From positions 186,001-250,000 of the forward strand of contig CANMMM010000002.1 of assembly GCA_947498935.1 (NCBI GenBank): a DNA stretch of 64,000 nucleotides, given 5' to 3'. This DNA is from an uncultured Aquimarina sp. Its GTDB lineage: Bacteria > Bacteroidota > Bacteroidia > Flavobacteriales > Flavobacteriaceae. A program made the position numbers and the translations under genes. Positions 54,123 to 63,520 of this stretch are shown here, one piece after another. Below the pieces are notes generated by a model that was not told the origin of the DNA, did no database searches, and saw only the letters and a list, made by a program, of their open reading frames with translations. Each line of letters begins with the position of its first letter. Positions within the stretch are counted from its first letter, which is position 1.

Positions 54123-55199
54123 TTATCCGTATTTTTCTCCGTATGTGTCTTTAATTTTTTTAAGTACTTGCTTGATATCCTGCTCCTTTTCCTTTGGATA
54201 AATCAACAATACTTCTTCTTTATCTACCACAATATAGTCTTTTAATCCATCAATCACCACTATTTTATCTGTAGCGGTACGAATCATATTTCCCGTAGCG
54301 TCTTCTGCTAGCACTCTAGCATTGACTACTGCATTAGACACTTCATTTTTATCTAATTTATCGTACAATGATCCCCAAGTACCCAAATCATTCCAATCAA
54401 AAGTAGCAGGTAGGACATAGACATTGGTTGCTTTTTCTAAAATAGCATAATCTATTGATATATTTTCTGCTAGCGGATAATTTTCTGCTATAAAATCGCT
54501 TTCTTGTGGTGTATTGTAGTGTGCTATTCCTTTTTTAAACAGCTCTGTCATTGCTGGCTGGTATGTTTCAAAGGCTTTGATGATACTCGCTGCACTCCAC
54601 ATAAAGATTCCTGCATTCCACAAATAATTTCCTTGACTTAGAAATTGTTTTGCCGTGTTATAATCTGGTTTTTCAGTGAATTGCGCTACTTTTTTTATAG
54701 CGTCTTGCTGTTGCTCATATTGGATGTACCCATAGCCTGTATTCGGAAAGGTAGGCTGTATTCCCAAGGTCATTAGCATATCACTTGCAGCACACGCTTC
54801 GAAACTCTGTTCTAGATTGGCTGTAAATGCTGCTTCATCTTCTATCCAATGATCACTAGGTGCCACAACCATTACAGCATCTGGATTTTGCTGTTGGATT
54901 TTTAATGATGCATACAGAATACATGGAGCTGTATTACGCATAGCAGGTTCCGTTACTACCTGCTGTGCAGTAGCCTGTGGTAATTGTTCTAACACTAGGT
55001 CTTTGTAACGTTCATTGGTCAGGATAAAGATCTGTTCTACAGGAATACTCTTAGAAAGCCTGTGAAATGTACGCTGAATGAGCGTTTCTCCTGTCCCTAG
55101 CATGTCATGAAACTGCTTTGGGAATTCCGTGGTACTTACAGGCCAAAATCTGGATCCTACACCGCCAGCCATTAATATGGCATAATAATTCTTGTTCAT
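54123..55199 (-). CDS. manC: mannose-1-phosphate guanylyltransferase
   Basis: A 358-residue nucleotidyltransferase making GDP-mannose from GTP and mannose-1-phosphate. Signature start ILMAGGVGSRFWPVSTTEFP followed by KQF; VVAPSDHW, FTEKPDYNTA and NAGIFMW are the expected sugar-site motifs. It lacks the phosphomannose isomerase half of bifunctional ManC. It precedes DUF389 (3-base gap) and follows the SprT-like gene (3-base gap). A NudK-type GDP-mannose hydrolase is encoded at 59386. Confidence 0.9.
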   Translation of the reverse strand: MNKNYYAILMAGGVGSRFWPVSTTEFPKQFHDMLGTGETLIQRTFHRLSKSIPVEQIFILTNERYKDLVLEQLPQATAQQVVTEPAMRNTAPCILYASLKIQQQNPDAVMVVAPSDHWIEDEAAFTANLEQSFEACAASDMLMTLGIQPTFPNTGYGYIQYEQQQDAIKKVAQFTEKPDYNTAKQFLSQGNYLWNAGIFMWSAASIIKAFETYQPAMTELFKKGIAHYNTPQESDFIAENYPLAENISIDYAILEKATNVYVLPATFDWNDLGTWGSLYDKLDKNEVSNAVVNARVLAEDATGNMIRTATDKIVVIDGLKDYIVVDKEEVLLIYPKEKEQDIKQVLKKIKDTYGEKYG

Positions 55200-55202
55200 A
55201 AG

Positions 55203-55799
55203 TTAGTTAAGTAATTCAACCTCAGCGTTGGGGTTAAACAGGTAGGTTCTACCTGTGCTGAGCTCTACACATTCATATCTCTTTATACGTTTGTTACCTC
55301 TCTGAAATATTTTGCCATTGTACAATCTAAATCGACTTCCTAATGGTATTTCAAAGATATAATTTTTATCATTTTCTGGATCATATTGCTTCAGAGCTAA
55401 TGCTAATTTTTCGTCTGTATCGCTACTTGCTCTTGGATTTTTAAAATGATGCGCTATAATAGGCAATAAGGTCGATGGAAAAATATCTGGATGTATAAAC
55501 GGCAGCATTAATTGCTGAAATGTACGCTTCCACTCTATCCCATGTGGCTTTATAGTCCTTCCGTATTGCTCAAATGCTACTAAATGTGCTATTTCATGAA
55601 TCAGTGTGATAAAAAAACGGTATTTATTGGACGAAGCATTGATGGTAATTCGATGCTGCCCATTAGGCATTCTACGGTAATCCCCATGTCTTGTTACACG
55701 CTGACTCACTATTTTGAGATGTACCTTATTTTTAACTATGAGGTTACATGCTGCCTGGACAGCACGCTCTGGTATATATTTAGCCAGTATTTCCTTCAT
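55203..55799 (-). CDS. SprT-like zinc metalloprotease domain protein
   Basis: A 198-residue protein starting at ATG 55799 (MKEILAKYIPERAVQAACNL). The SprT motif is LIHEIAHLVAFEQYG (HExxH) with HGIEWKRTFQQLM supplying the third ligand His. No Cys-rich zinc finger at the C-terminus, unlike the eukaryotic form. First gene of a tight three-gene operon. Family function in bacteria is not established. Confidence 0.8.
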   Translation of the reverse strand: MKEILAKYIPERAVQAACNLIVKNKVHLKIVSQRVTRHGDYRRMPNGQHRITINASSNKYRFFITLIHEIAHLVAFEQYGRTIKPHGIEWKRTFQQLMLPFIHPDIFPSTLLPIIAHHFKNPRASSDTDEKLALALKQYDPENDKNYIFEIPLGSRFRLYNGKIFQRGNKRIKRYECVELSTGRTYLFNPNAEVELLN

Positions 55800-56228
55800 G
55801 AGCGCAAAATACAAAAAAATAAGCCCAGTACTATACTGCTTAGGCTTTACTTATTACCGATACATGCTACACTATTTTTATAGCAGCAGCACTATTTTTT
55901 AACTATATCGATTTCGAATATTTCCCCTAAACAAACCACACTACCTTAAAACCGATTTTTACGCTTTTTACCTAAACATTAACAGACAACACTTCGTTAA
56001 TTCTAATATTTTTAACAAAAATACTCCTTCACCCCTTAAAAAATGCTCATTACTACGGTTTTACAATAATAAAACAATGTTATTATGTTAATTTTTGTGT
56101 CTTTTGACGACAAAAAAATAATATTTGTCGAATATCCATTTTTTTTAATCAATTGTTAATCAATAATTAATACTTTTACAAAACACATATCCCACACCCC
56201 TTTAAATTAAAAATTAACATCTTAGCGT
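55800..56228. other. divergent intergenic region without genes
   Basis: About 430 AT-rich bases between divergent genes. It holds both promoters but no clear consensus box stands out to me. GACGACAAAAAAATAATATT and TTGTCGAATATCC form a loose inverted CGACAAA/TTTGTCG near 56107-56132. No repeat family. Confidence 0.4.
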
Positions 56229-56630
56229 ATGAAAAATACTACATTTTTATTTTTATTGCTATTTAGCTCCGTTATTTTTGCCCAAGATTTAGAAGACACC
56301 TCTACTACAGAGACAAAACCTACTAAAGAAGCTTTAAAAGAACAAGCCAAAGAAGAAAAGAAAGCTGAAAAAGAATTAGAAAAAATGGCGAAGGTTCGAG
56401 CGAACGAACTTCAAAAAGAACTCAACCTAAACAATTATGCTAGTTATAAAATTTTAGAATCTATTATTAAGTATTCTAAAAAAGCAAATAAGGTCATCCA
56501 ATCCGATATTTCAGAACAAGAAAAGACAAAAAACCTAAGCAACATTGTATACTTTCAGAACGAAGAATTAAAAAAAGTACTTACTGTACATCAGTTCTAC
56601 AAGTATCTAGAAATAAGCGGCCTCAATTAA
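56229..56630 (+). CDS. small exported charged protein
   Basis: A 133-residue product with a clear signal peptide (TTFLFLLLFSSVIFAQ) and an acidic, Lys/Glu-rich helical body (KEALKEQAKEEKKAEKELEK). A second helical part has KYSKKANKVIQSDISEQEKT, which recalls periplasmic helical proteins of the Spy/LTXXQ kind; no motif proves it. Single gene. Confidence 0.65.
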   Translation: MKNTTFLFLLLFSSVIFAQDLEDTSTTETKPTKEALKEQAKEEKKAEKELEKMAKVRANELQKELNLNNYASYKILESIIKYSKKANKVIQSDISEQEKTKNLSNIVYFQNEELKKVLTVHQFYKYLEISGLN

Positions 56631-56757
56631 AAAAATATTCAAAATTCAGATAACATTACACTCAACTAAAATGTATCAAAAAGAATGATGATTTACAATC
56701 AGAGATGCTTTCTCTATTCTTTATGATTACATATATGCTTACATATCTATTCTTATC

Positions 56758-56808
56758 TTAGCCATTTCCCCTATAGCAGCTAGTTAGCTAATAGGAGAAA
56801 ATGGCTAA
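56758..56808. terminator. long stem-loop between convergent genes
   Basis: TTAGCCATTT (56758-56767) pairs with AAATGGCTAA (56799-56808), with CCTAT/ATAGG inside and a TAGC/GCTA loop region. No T-run on either side, so termination is only possible. Confidence 0.45.
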
Positions 56809-56818
56809 AATAATATAG

Positions 56819-57358
56819 TTATCTATGTATTATTTTTTTACGTTCGACAACACCTCCAATAGCTATCTCTACAAAATACACTCCTGATGGATGATCTACA
56901 ATTGATAATGAATACTCTAGAGTCGCATTTGATTTATCTATTGTTTCTACTTGTACTACTCTACCCAACATATCATACACCCTAATACTTCCTATTCCTG
57001 TTACGTCTGGATGGTGCAACTGCACACGAACTACCCCATCAGTAGTCGGATTCGGAAATACACGTATTGTATCTTCAACAGCTATTATATCGGATACGCC
57101 CAGCACATGCTGTTTTTCTAATAAAAAATCATCTATGACAAATACCCCAGAAAAGCCCTGATTGTACATATTCCAAGAAAAATAATACACCCCAGATGTG
57201 GGTACGGAAAATTCATAAGCAACCGCTTCATATGTATCATTGGTAATCTTTTTAAAATCATGAATTTCCTGAACTATAGCATCTACTCTACCAAAACAAC
57301 AAATATATACTTGGAAATTTTTGAGTTCCATAGCGCTGCTATGCAACTCAAAAATCAC
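56819..57358 (-). pseudogene. 3' fragment of a T9SS-secreted protein, 5' end replaced by a family B repeat
   Basis: The last 90 residues are a type A T9SS C-terminal sorting domain: VFPNPTTDGVVRVQL, GSIRVYDMLGRVVQ, HPSGVYFVEIAIG and KKIIHR. Before it comes a short piece of an extracellular beta domain (SGVYYFSWNMYNQGFSGVFV). The first 16 or so codons (MIFELHSSAMELKNF) are translated from the family B repeat at 57314-57417, and no signal peptide is present. The gene has lost its 5' part, apparently at the repeat boundary. Confidence 0.75.
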
Positions 57359-57417
57359 TGTATTTGATCACAAAATCTTACGATGTTCGCTGAAATCAAA
57401 AAAGTGCAAACCACTTC
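57314..57417. repeat. family B palindromic repeat at a pseudogene breakpoint
   Basis: GAAATTTTTGAGTTCC, core ATAGCGCTGCTATGCAACTC, GATCACAAAATCTTACGATG, TTCGCTGAAATC and AAAAAAGTGCAAACCACTTC. The left arm is missing, and the frame of the truncated T9SS gene enters it. Confidence 0.8.
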
Positions 57418-57439
57418 TTGTACTACTTCTATTATTACA

Positions 57440-58123
57440 TTACGGAGTACTACTTGACACTTGTAATACTTTGGCATTATAAAATCGATTCCCCGTAAGT
57501 GAGAAGTCCATAACATAGCTTGCCATTTCTATGGGCGTAAGTGGCGCTTTATACCCAGGAAACGCTTCTTCTAACATTTCTGTTTGCACTGCTCCTATAG
57601 CCAACACATTAAAAGCAACACCGCTTTCTTTGTATTCTTCTGCTAGTAATTCACTAAGTGTAATAACAGCTCCTTTACTAGAACTGTACGCCGCTAAGCC
57701 CGGAAACTTCATACTTCCTTGCACTCCTCCCATACTACTAATAGTAACGACATGACTTCCTTGGCTCATAAAAGGAAGTACTCGTTTTGTTATTTCTGCT
57801 ACCCCAAAAACATTTACTTTATATACTTCTTCAAAGTCTTGCATGGTTAATTCAGCGAATGGGGCATTGACTAGCTTACCTGCGTTATTAATGAGAATAT
57901 CTACATGCTTCCAATTCGACCGAATATACTTTTCCATCGATTCATGGTCTGCTAGATTGGTAATATCAAAGGAAAAAGTATGGATATTAGGATGCTGTAA
58001 GACTGCAATAGGCTCTTCGTTTCTAGACAATGCTACTACTTGATGTCCTTGGTCTGCAAATAATTTTGCTGTTTCGTAGCCTATTCCTCGACTAGCTCCT
58101 GTGATGATGATATTTTTTTTCAT
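57440..58123 (-). CDS. short-chain dehydrogenase/reductase
   Basis: A 227-residue SDR from ATG 58123. Cofactor motif TGASRGIG, NNAG, catalytic SS(M)...YSSSK (Tyr and Lys of YxxxK) and GAVQTEM after it. Substrate unknown. A 13-residue extension to 58162 is possible but unlikely. Neighbours are a T9SS fragment and a family A repeat, so no operon is evident. Confidence 0.9.
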   Translation of the reverse strand: MKKNIIITGASRGIGYETAKLFADQGHQVVALSRNEEPIAVLQHPNIHTFSFDITNLADHESMEKYIRSNWKHVDILINNAGKLVNAPFAELTMQDFEEVYKVNVFGVAEITKRVLPFMSQGSHVVTISSMGGVQGSMKFPGLAAYSSSKGAVITLSELLAEEYKESGVAFNVLAIGAVQTEMLEEAFPGYKAPLTPIEMASYVMDFSLTGNRFYNAKVLQVSSSTP

Positions 58124-58250
58124 GTATGCTACTATTATTATCAGTCCTACAAAGTTACACAACTCATTGTTTCAACAACTTACGTAACACTTAGGACTGC
58201 TCACTTTTTTTAGTGTTTCTTTCGTTTGCTTATTTACTACGCATGAGTAT

Positions 58251-58341
58251 GCGTTAGAGATAGGAGTGGAAATCCCACAGCCCGACCTTAGGAGGTGCGA
58301 GGAATTGCAACGGATAGCCCGACCCCTTGTGGGTAACGCCC
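58251..58341. repeat. family A palindromic repeat, subtype A2, copy 8
   Basis: GCGTTAGAGATAGGAGTGGA, AATCCCACAGCCCGACC, GGAGGTGCGAGGAATTGCAA, CGGATAGCCCGACCCCTTGT and GGGTAACGCCC. It lies 22 bases after the stop of the M28 peptidase gene. Confidence 0.85.
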
Positions 58342-58362
58342 TAATACATAGACTAGATTTTT

Positions 58363-59313
58363 TTATTTATACAGTTTAATTTCTTGTTCTGGTGTATTAG
58401 TCATACGACGTAAGGCTGGGATGCAGGCATTGATAAAATTAGCCATAAACTCAAAATCAAGCTGCTCTACTTCATCATCTACATGATGGTAATAGTTATA
58501 ATTGGTAAAATCGAAGGTAGATATGGTTTGAGCCGGTACCTTAAAGGTTTTATAAAAAGGATAGTTATCACTACGTCGAAAAAGTCCGAAGGCTTTGGCT
58601 TTGGGCAAGAAACCTATCAACTCACTTCCTACATACTCGTTTATTTTTTCTGCCATGTTTGATTTTTTGTAGCCTGTAATATACGCTTGATAACTTTTAT
58701 CTATCAATGGCACACCTATCATTTCGAAATTAACAAGTGTATAGAGAGGCAGCTGCTTCTCTTTTAACACATTGGCTAAATGCTCTGACCCAAGCAAGCC
58801 TTGCTCTTCTGCCCCGAATAGAACGAATAGCATGCTTCGCTTATTACTATGCGTGGTTGCAAAATATTTTGCTGCTGCTAGTACAGCCGTACTTCCTGCT
58901 GCATTGTCATTAGCTCCATTAGCAATGGTATCATTGGCTACTTTTTTGGCGGTTCCGATATGATCGAAGTGCGCCCCTACAATTACATACTCTTTAGCCA
59001 ACTCAGGATCTGTACCTTCTAAATAACCTACTACATTGTATGTTTTCACTCCTTTTGCCTGAAATTCGTCTAAAAAGTTTGAAAAATAGGGCTTCAAACC
59101 ATATTTAGTGAATTCTGCTTCTGCAAATTGCGCTGCTTTTTCCAACCCTATACTTCCTGTATCTCTACCTGACAATTCATCACTGGCTAAGAAACTCATG
59201 ATACGATTTACTTCTTCAGGTGTTGTGGAAGGTGCTGGTGGCTGCTGAGCTACTGTTGCCTGCTTACACCCTACCAGTATGGTCATAAATCCTAAAAGTA
59301 TCAATTGCTTCAT
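58363..59313 (-). CDS. M28 family aminopeptidase-like lipoprotein
   Basis: A 316-residue exported protein starting at ATG 59313: a lipobox within LGFMTILVGC is followed by a Pro-rich linker. The M28 zinc site is visible: GAHFDHIG (His, Asp), NGANDNAAG (Asp), FGAEEQGLLGS (catalytic and metal Glu) and the late YYHHVDDEVEQLDF His. It would cleave N-terminal residues from peptides at the cell surface. Single gene. Confidence 0.88.
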   Translation of the reverse strand: MKQLILLGFMTILVGCKQATVAQQPPAPSTTPEEVNRIMSFLASDELSGRDTGSIGLEKAAQFAEAEFTKYGLKPYFSNFLDEFQAKGVKTYNVVGYLEGTDPELAKEYVIVGAHFDHIGTAKKVANDTIANGANDNAAGSTAVLAAAKYFATTHSNKRSMLFVLFGAEEQGLLGSEHLANVLKEKQLPLYTLVNFEMIGVPLIDKSYQAYITGYKKSNMAEKINEYVGSELIGFLPKAKAFGLFRRSDNYPFYKTFKVPAQTISTFDFTNYNYYHHVDDEVEQLDFEFMANFINACIPALRRMTNTPEQEIKLYK

Positions 59314-59385
59314 TTTTTTGTTTTTATATGGCATACCTTTTTGGTTAAATATAGTCAAAAAAATACCTTTTTTTTAACTTATAGA

Positions 59386-59979
59386 CTAACTTGCATCCAT
59401 TATTCCTTTGATCTTTAACGCTTGCAGAAGCATAACGGTTCTGGCATCATTAATCTCCCCTGTGGCAATCATCTGATAAGCTGCATCAAATGACATTTCT
59501 ACTACATCTACGTATTCCTCTTCTTGAGCTATCCCTCCTCCATAAGCTACTTTCATATCATCTGTATAAGGCGCTATAAAAAGGTGTGCTATTTCTGTCA
59601 TTACCGCAGGCGAGACATATACTGCACCTACTTTTTCTACTTCTTGGATCTGATAACCTGTTTCTTCTAGCGCTTCTTTGATAGCACAAACTTCTGGAGT
59701 ATCCCCGTCTAATGACCCTGCACAGACCTCTATGTTCATCCCAGAACTATTGCCGTTTAAATAGGTAGGCAAACGAAATTGCTGGGTGAGTACGACTGTT
59801 TTTTGGGCTACATTATACAATAATACCGAGGCTCCATCTCCATGATCATACACTTCTCTAAGGTGTTTTTCTTCTGCATGAGCTGCCGTATGCTGATAGT
59901 CATACACATATTCTTTGAGTAAAAATGTTTTACAGGATAATGTATGCTCTTGTAGATTTTTGATTCGTGTATTCATCAT
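59386..59979 (-). CDS. nudK: NudK-type Nudix hydrolase (GDP-mannose pyrophosphatase)
   Basis: A 197-residue Nudix protein. The Nudix box AGSLDGDTPEVCAIKEALEE-TG keeps the E..EE part, with Lys in the usual Arg-Glu position. The N-terminal strands (VYDYQHTAAHAEEKHLREVY) and the FRLPTYLNG segment match NudK, which splits GDP-mannose. That fits the mannose-1-P guanylyltransferase at 54123, but the two genes are not linked. Single gene. Start MMNTR at 59979. Confidence 0.8.
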   Translation of the reverse strand: MMNTRIKNLQEHTLSCKTFLLKEYVYDYQHTAAHAEEKHLREVYDHGDGASVLLYNVAQKTVVLTQQFRLPTYLNGNSSGMNIEVCAGSLDGDTPEVCAIKEALEETGYQIQEVEKVGAVYVSPAVMTEIAHLFIAPYTDDMKVAYGGGIAQEEEYVDVVEMSFDAAYQMIATGEINDARTVMLLQALKIKGIMDAS

Positions 59980-60016
59980 TGTTTTTTTTTAAGCATCAGC
60001 TACTTTGCATAAAAAA

Positions 60017-60045
60017 ATCCCACTTCGTTGTGAATGAAGTGGGAT
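60017..60045 (-). terminator. rho-independent terminator of the pdh operon
   Basis: A 10-base stem ATCCCACTTC / GAAGTGGGAT, loop 9, followed on the minus strand by TTTTTTTATGC. It starts 27 bases after the pdhC stop. Confidence 0.88.
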
Positions 60046-60071
60046 CATTATGCTTACATGCTTGCCGTTTA

Positions 60072-61661
60072 TTACGCTAGCATTGTTACTGGATTTTCTA
60101 GGTATTGTTTTAATGTCTGTAGGAATTGTGCTCCTGTGGCTCCATCTACAGTTCTATGGTCGCAAGCTAGTGTTACTTTCATTGTATTACCTACTACAAT
60201 CTGTCCGTCTTTTACGACTGGTTTCTCTACAATAGCTCCTACGGATAATATTGCAGAATTTGGCTGATTGATAATAGAGGTAAATTCCTGTATTCCAAAC
60301 ATTCCTAAATTAGACACTGTAAATGTGCTTCCGCTCATTTCTTGTGGTGTCAATTTCTTATCTCTTGCCTTCTTGGCTAACGAACGCACATTACCATTGA
60401 TCTGCATCACCGTCATTTGATCTGTAAATGGTAGTACTGGCACTACTAATCCGTCTGGTACTGCTACTGCTACTCCTACACTAATGTGCTTGTTATACAC
60501 AGTAACATCATCTTTCCATGACGTATTCACTTGTGGGTGTTTTCTAAGCGCCATTGCACAGGCTTTTACTACCAAGTCATTAAAAGACACTTTGGTATCT
60601 GGTAATGCATTGATAATCTTACGCGATGCTATTGCGTTGTCCATATTAGCCTCTATAGTGAGGTAATAATGTGGTGCTGTAAACTTAGACGCAGACAGAC
60701 TCTTGGCAATTGCTTTACGCATTTGTGAGTTTTTCACTTCTTCTGTACTTACTTCTCCTGCTGGAACAAAAGCTTGTACTGCTGGTGCATCTGATTTAGC
60801 AGCTGCTGGTGCTGCTGCAGATGGTGTAAAGGATTCTACGTCTTTTTTGGTAATTCTACCATTTTCTCCGCTTCCTTTTACGTCTGCTAAATTAATACCT
60901 TTATCTGCTGCTATCTTCTTAGCTAATGGTGATGCAAATATTCTTCCTCCACTTGTAGTAGCTGCTGGTGCTGCTTCTTGTACTGGTGCTGCTGAAGCCG
61001 CAGGTGTACTGGCTGGTGCTGCTGCAGGTGCTGCTTTTGCTACAGTTCCATCTTTAATACCTGAAACGTCTGTTCCTGCTGAGCCTATGATCGCTAACAA
61101 TGCATCTACTGGTGCTGTTTGCCCTTCATTGATCCCAATATGTAACAGGGTCCCATTGTAGAACGACTCAAATTCCATAGTAGCCTTATCCGTTTCGATC
61201 TCTGCTAAGATATCTCCTTCTGCTACTTCATCTCCTACTTTCTTCAGCCAAGTTGCTACTGTTCCTTCTTCCATAGTATCACTAAGACGTGGCATAGTGA
61301 TTACTTCTACTCCTTCTGGTATTGCTGCACTAGCTGCTGGTGCTGCAGTTGGCGTTTCATCTGCTACAACTTCTGGAGCAGCTGTCGCTGCGCCTCCACT
61401 TAGTAATGCAGATATATCTTCTCCTTCATCTCCTATAATGGCCAACAACTGATCTACAGGTGCTGTTTCCCCTTCTTCTATTCCGATATGAAGTAATATC
61501 CCATCATAGAACGACTCAAACTCCATTGTAGCCTTGTCTGTTTCTATTTCTGCTAAGATATCCCCTTCACTAATTTTGTCTCCTTTTTTTACAAGCCACT
61601 TCGCAACTACCCCTTCTTCCATGGTATCGCTCAATCGCGGCATATTAATTACTGTTGCCAT
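60072..61661 (-). CDS. pdhC: dihydrolipoamide acetyltransferase, E2 of pyruvate dehydrogenase
   Basis: A 529-residue E2 protein with two N-terminal lipoyl domains (ETDKATMEFESFYDG and ETDKATMEFESFYNG carry the lipoylated Lys). Ala/Pro-rich linkers follow, then the E1/E3-binding domain (FASPLAKKIAADKGINLADV) and the catalytic domain with DHRTVDGATGAQFL (His and Asp of the active site). It follows pdhA by 3 bases on the same strand and ends in a terminator. Confidence 0.95.
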   Translation of the reverse strand: MATVINMPRLSDTMEEGVVAKWLVKKGDKISEGDILAEIETDKATMEFESFYDGILLHIGIEEGETAPVDQLLAIIGDEGEDISALLSGGAATAAPEVVADETPTAAPAASAAIPEGVEVITMPRLSDTMEEGTVATWLKKVGDEVAEGDILAEIETDKATMEFESFYNGTLLHIGINEGQTAPVDALLAIIGSAGTDVSGIKDGTVAKAAPAAAPASTPAASAAPVQEAAPAATTSGGRIFASPLAKKIAADKGINLADVKGSGENGRITKKDVESFTPSAAAPAAAKSDAPAVQAFVPAGEVSTEEVKNSQMRKAIAKSLSASKFTAPHYYLTIEANMDNAIASRKIINALPDTKVSFNDLVVKACAMALRKHPQVNTSWKDDVTVYNKHISVGVAVAVPDGLVVPVLPFTDQMTVMQINGNVRSLAKKARDKKLTPQEMSGSTFTVSNLGMFGIQEFTSIINQPNSAILSVGAIVEKPVVKDGQIVVGNTMKVTLACDHRTVDGATGAQFLQTLKQYLENPVTMLA

Positions 61662-61664
61662 ACT

Positions 61665-62666
61665 CTATTGTGGTTTGTGTGCTAAAAATGGGTAGTCTTC
61701 TTGTTCGTACACCACATCATACATTACATTCTTCTCTGGGAATGGTGATTCTTCTGCAAATTTTTGACATTCTGCAACTTTGTCTTTTACAGCCTTGTCA
61801 ATAGCAGCTATTTCTTCATCAGTAGCATACTTCTTTTCCTTGATCACATCTAATACTTGTGTGATTGGATCGATTTTTTGGTATTCTGCTACTTCTTCTT
61901 TAGTACGGTATTTCTGAGCATCACTCATAGAATGCCCTCTATATCTATATGTTTTAAGCTCTAAGAAAGTTGGCCCTCCACCTGTTCGCGCTCTTGTAAT
62001 AGCTTCATCCATAGCTTCTGCTACTTTTACTGGATTCATTGCATCTACAGGACCACATGGCATTTCGTATCCTAAACCTAATTTCCAAATATCTGTGTGA
62101 TTTGCTGTTCTTTCTACAGAAGTTCCCATAGCATATCCATTGTTTTCTACACAGAAAACTACTGGAAGATTCCATAGCATCGCTAGGTTAAAAGATTCGT
62201 GTAATGAACCTTGCCTAGTAGCTCCGTCTCCCATAAATGTTAAGGTAACCGCGTCTCTTTTATGATATTTATCTCCAAATGCTAACCCTGCTCCTAATGG
62301 TATTTGCCCTCCTACAATTCCGTGTCCACCATAAAAACGGTGTTCTTTAGAAAAGATATGCATAGACCCACCTAATCCTTGCGAGGTTCCTGTACCTTTT
62401 CCGTACAATTCTGCCATCACTCTTTTGGGATCTACTCCCATTCCGATAGGTTGCACGTGATTACGATATGCCGTAATCATCTTATCTTTGGTAAGATCCA
62501 TTGCATGTAATGCCCCAGCCAAAATAGCTTCCTGACCATTATATAAATGTAAAAAACCTCTTACTTTTTGCTGGATATATACTTGAGCAAGTTTGTCTTC
62601 AAACTTTCTCCAGAAAAGCATATCTTCATACCACTTCAGGTAAACTTCTTTGGTTACTTTTTTCAT
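61665..62666 (-). CDS. pdhA: pyruvate dehydrogenase E1 alpha subunit
   Basis: A 333-residue thiamine-diphosphate enzyme subunit. The ThDP motif is GDGATRQGSLHESFNLAMLW...VENNGYAMG, with HGIVGGQIPLGAG and RYRGHSMSDAQKYRTKEE before the phosphorylatable loop. The E1 beta gene is not adjacent, as is common in flavobacteria. First of a two-gene operon with pdhC; cdd lies upstream in the same direction. The 163 bases between cdd and pdhA contain no gene. Confidence 0.95.
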   Translation of the reverse strand: MKKVTKEVYLKWYEDMLFWRKFEDKLAQVYIQQKVRGFLHLYNGQEAILAGALHAMDLTKDKMITAYRNHVQPIGMGVDPKRVMAELYGKGTGTSQGLGGSMHIFSKEHRFYGGHGIVGGQIPLGAGLAFGDKYHKRDAVTLTFMGDGATRQGSLHESFNLAMLWNLPVVFCVENNGYAMGTSVERTANHTDIWKLGLGYEMPCGPVDAMNPVKVAEAMDEAITRARTGGGPTFLELKTYRYRGHSMSDAQKYRTKEEVAEYQKIDPITQVLDVIKEKKYATDEEIAAIDKAVKDKVAECQKFAEESPFPEKNVMYDVVYEQEDYPFLAHKPQ

Positions 62667-62829
62667 TTAAAAAACGTAATGATATTTTCAAAATACAGCC
62701 AATTACTCTAAACTGACCCTGCCTAATATCTACAGAATTTTTCTGTTGTACTATCAACTAAGCTAAAAACAAAAATAATATATTCAGTACTAAGGAAGAA
62801 ATAGATTTCTAGAAAAACTTACGAAAACG

Positions 62830-63324
62830 TTATAAATAAGTTTTATCAAAAACCAATGGCAGCAGATTAGCCAGTGAACTTGATTTCACCACTTTCCCTG
62901 TTTCTCCCGTAAAAAAGATCTCTATAGGCTGTTCTTGTTTCACTTCGTATTCAGCTATTGCTTGTCTACATGCGCCACAAGGTGGTGTAGGTGTAGACAA
63001 CTTATGACGTAAGGATTTAGCACTAATAGCCATTTTCAAGATCGTTTCTTCTGGAAACTGCGCTCCTGCATAATAAATTGCTGTTCGTTCTGCACACAAA
63101 CCCGAAGGGTAACATGCATTTTCTTGATTATTGCCTTCTATAATTTGCCCATTAGATAACAACAATGCTGCTCCTACTAAAAAATTAGAGTAAGGTGCAT
63201 ATGCTTTATCTCTAATCCAAAAAGAACGCTGCATGAGCTGCTGAACATCTCGTGGCAATTCCTCTACTGTATCATATATCTCTAATCTAGTTTTGATTTC
63301 TATTTCTTTCATTGGTTCATTCAC
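62830..63324 (-). CDS. cdd: cytidine deaminase
   Basis: A 164-residue zinc enzyme of pyrimidine salvage converting cytidine to uridine. Catalytic CAERTAIY (Cys ligand, Glu) and PPCGACRQAI (two Cys ligands) are present; the substrate motif is APYSNFLVGAALLLSNG. Start ATG 63324, or ATG 63312 four codons in. Between porV and pdhA, the typical flavobacterial order. Confidence 0.93.
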   Translation of the reverse strand: MNEPMKEIEIKTRLEIYDTVEELPRDVQQLMQRSFWIRDKAYAPYSNFLVGAALLLSNGQIIEGNNQENACYPSGLCAERTAIYYAGAQFPEETILKMAISAKSLRHKLSTPTPPCGACRQAIAEYEVKQEQPIEIFFTGETGKVVKSSSLANLLPLVFDKTYL

Positions 63325-63355
63325 TTATTAAATCCATCTGGCTAATCTTACACCC

Positions 63356-63412
63356 GTTTTATGCAACAGAAAATCTATTACAGCTACAAAACCTGACACT
63401 CTGTTCTATTTC
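63356..63412. repeat. family C half copy
   Basis: GTTTTATGCAACAGAAAATC then TATTACAGCTAC, ACCTGACACTCTGTTCTATT. Aligns with the left arm of the full element at 42943. No second arm within 100 bases. Confidence 0.6.
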
Positions 63413-63520
63413 TAAATGCACCCTAGAGGTAGGCTAACATTTAAAAAACATCCAATTTTATTGCTTCCCCAACCCTCATAAAAGAATACTATTACACACC
63501 CCTACTTTATTACCTTATTA

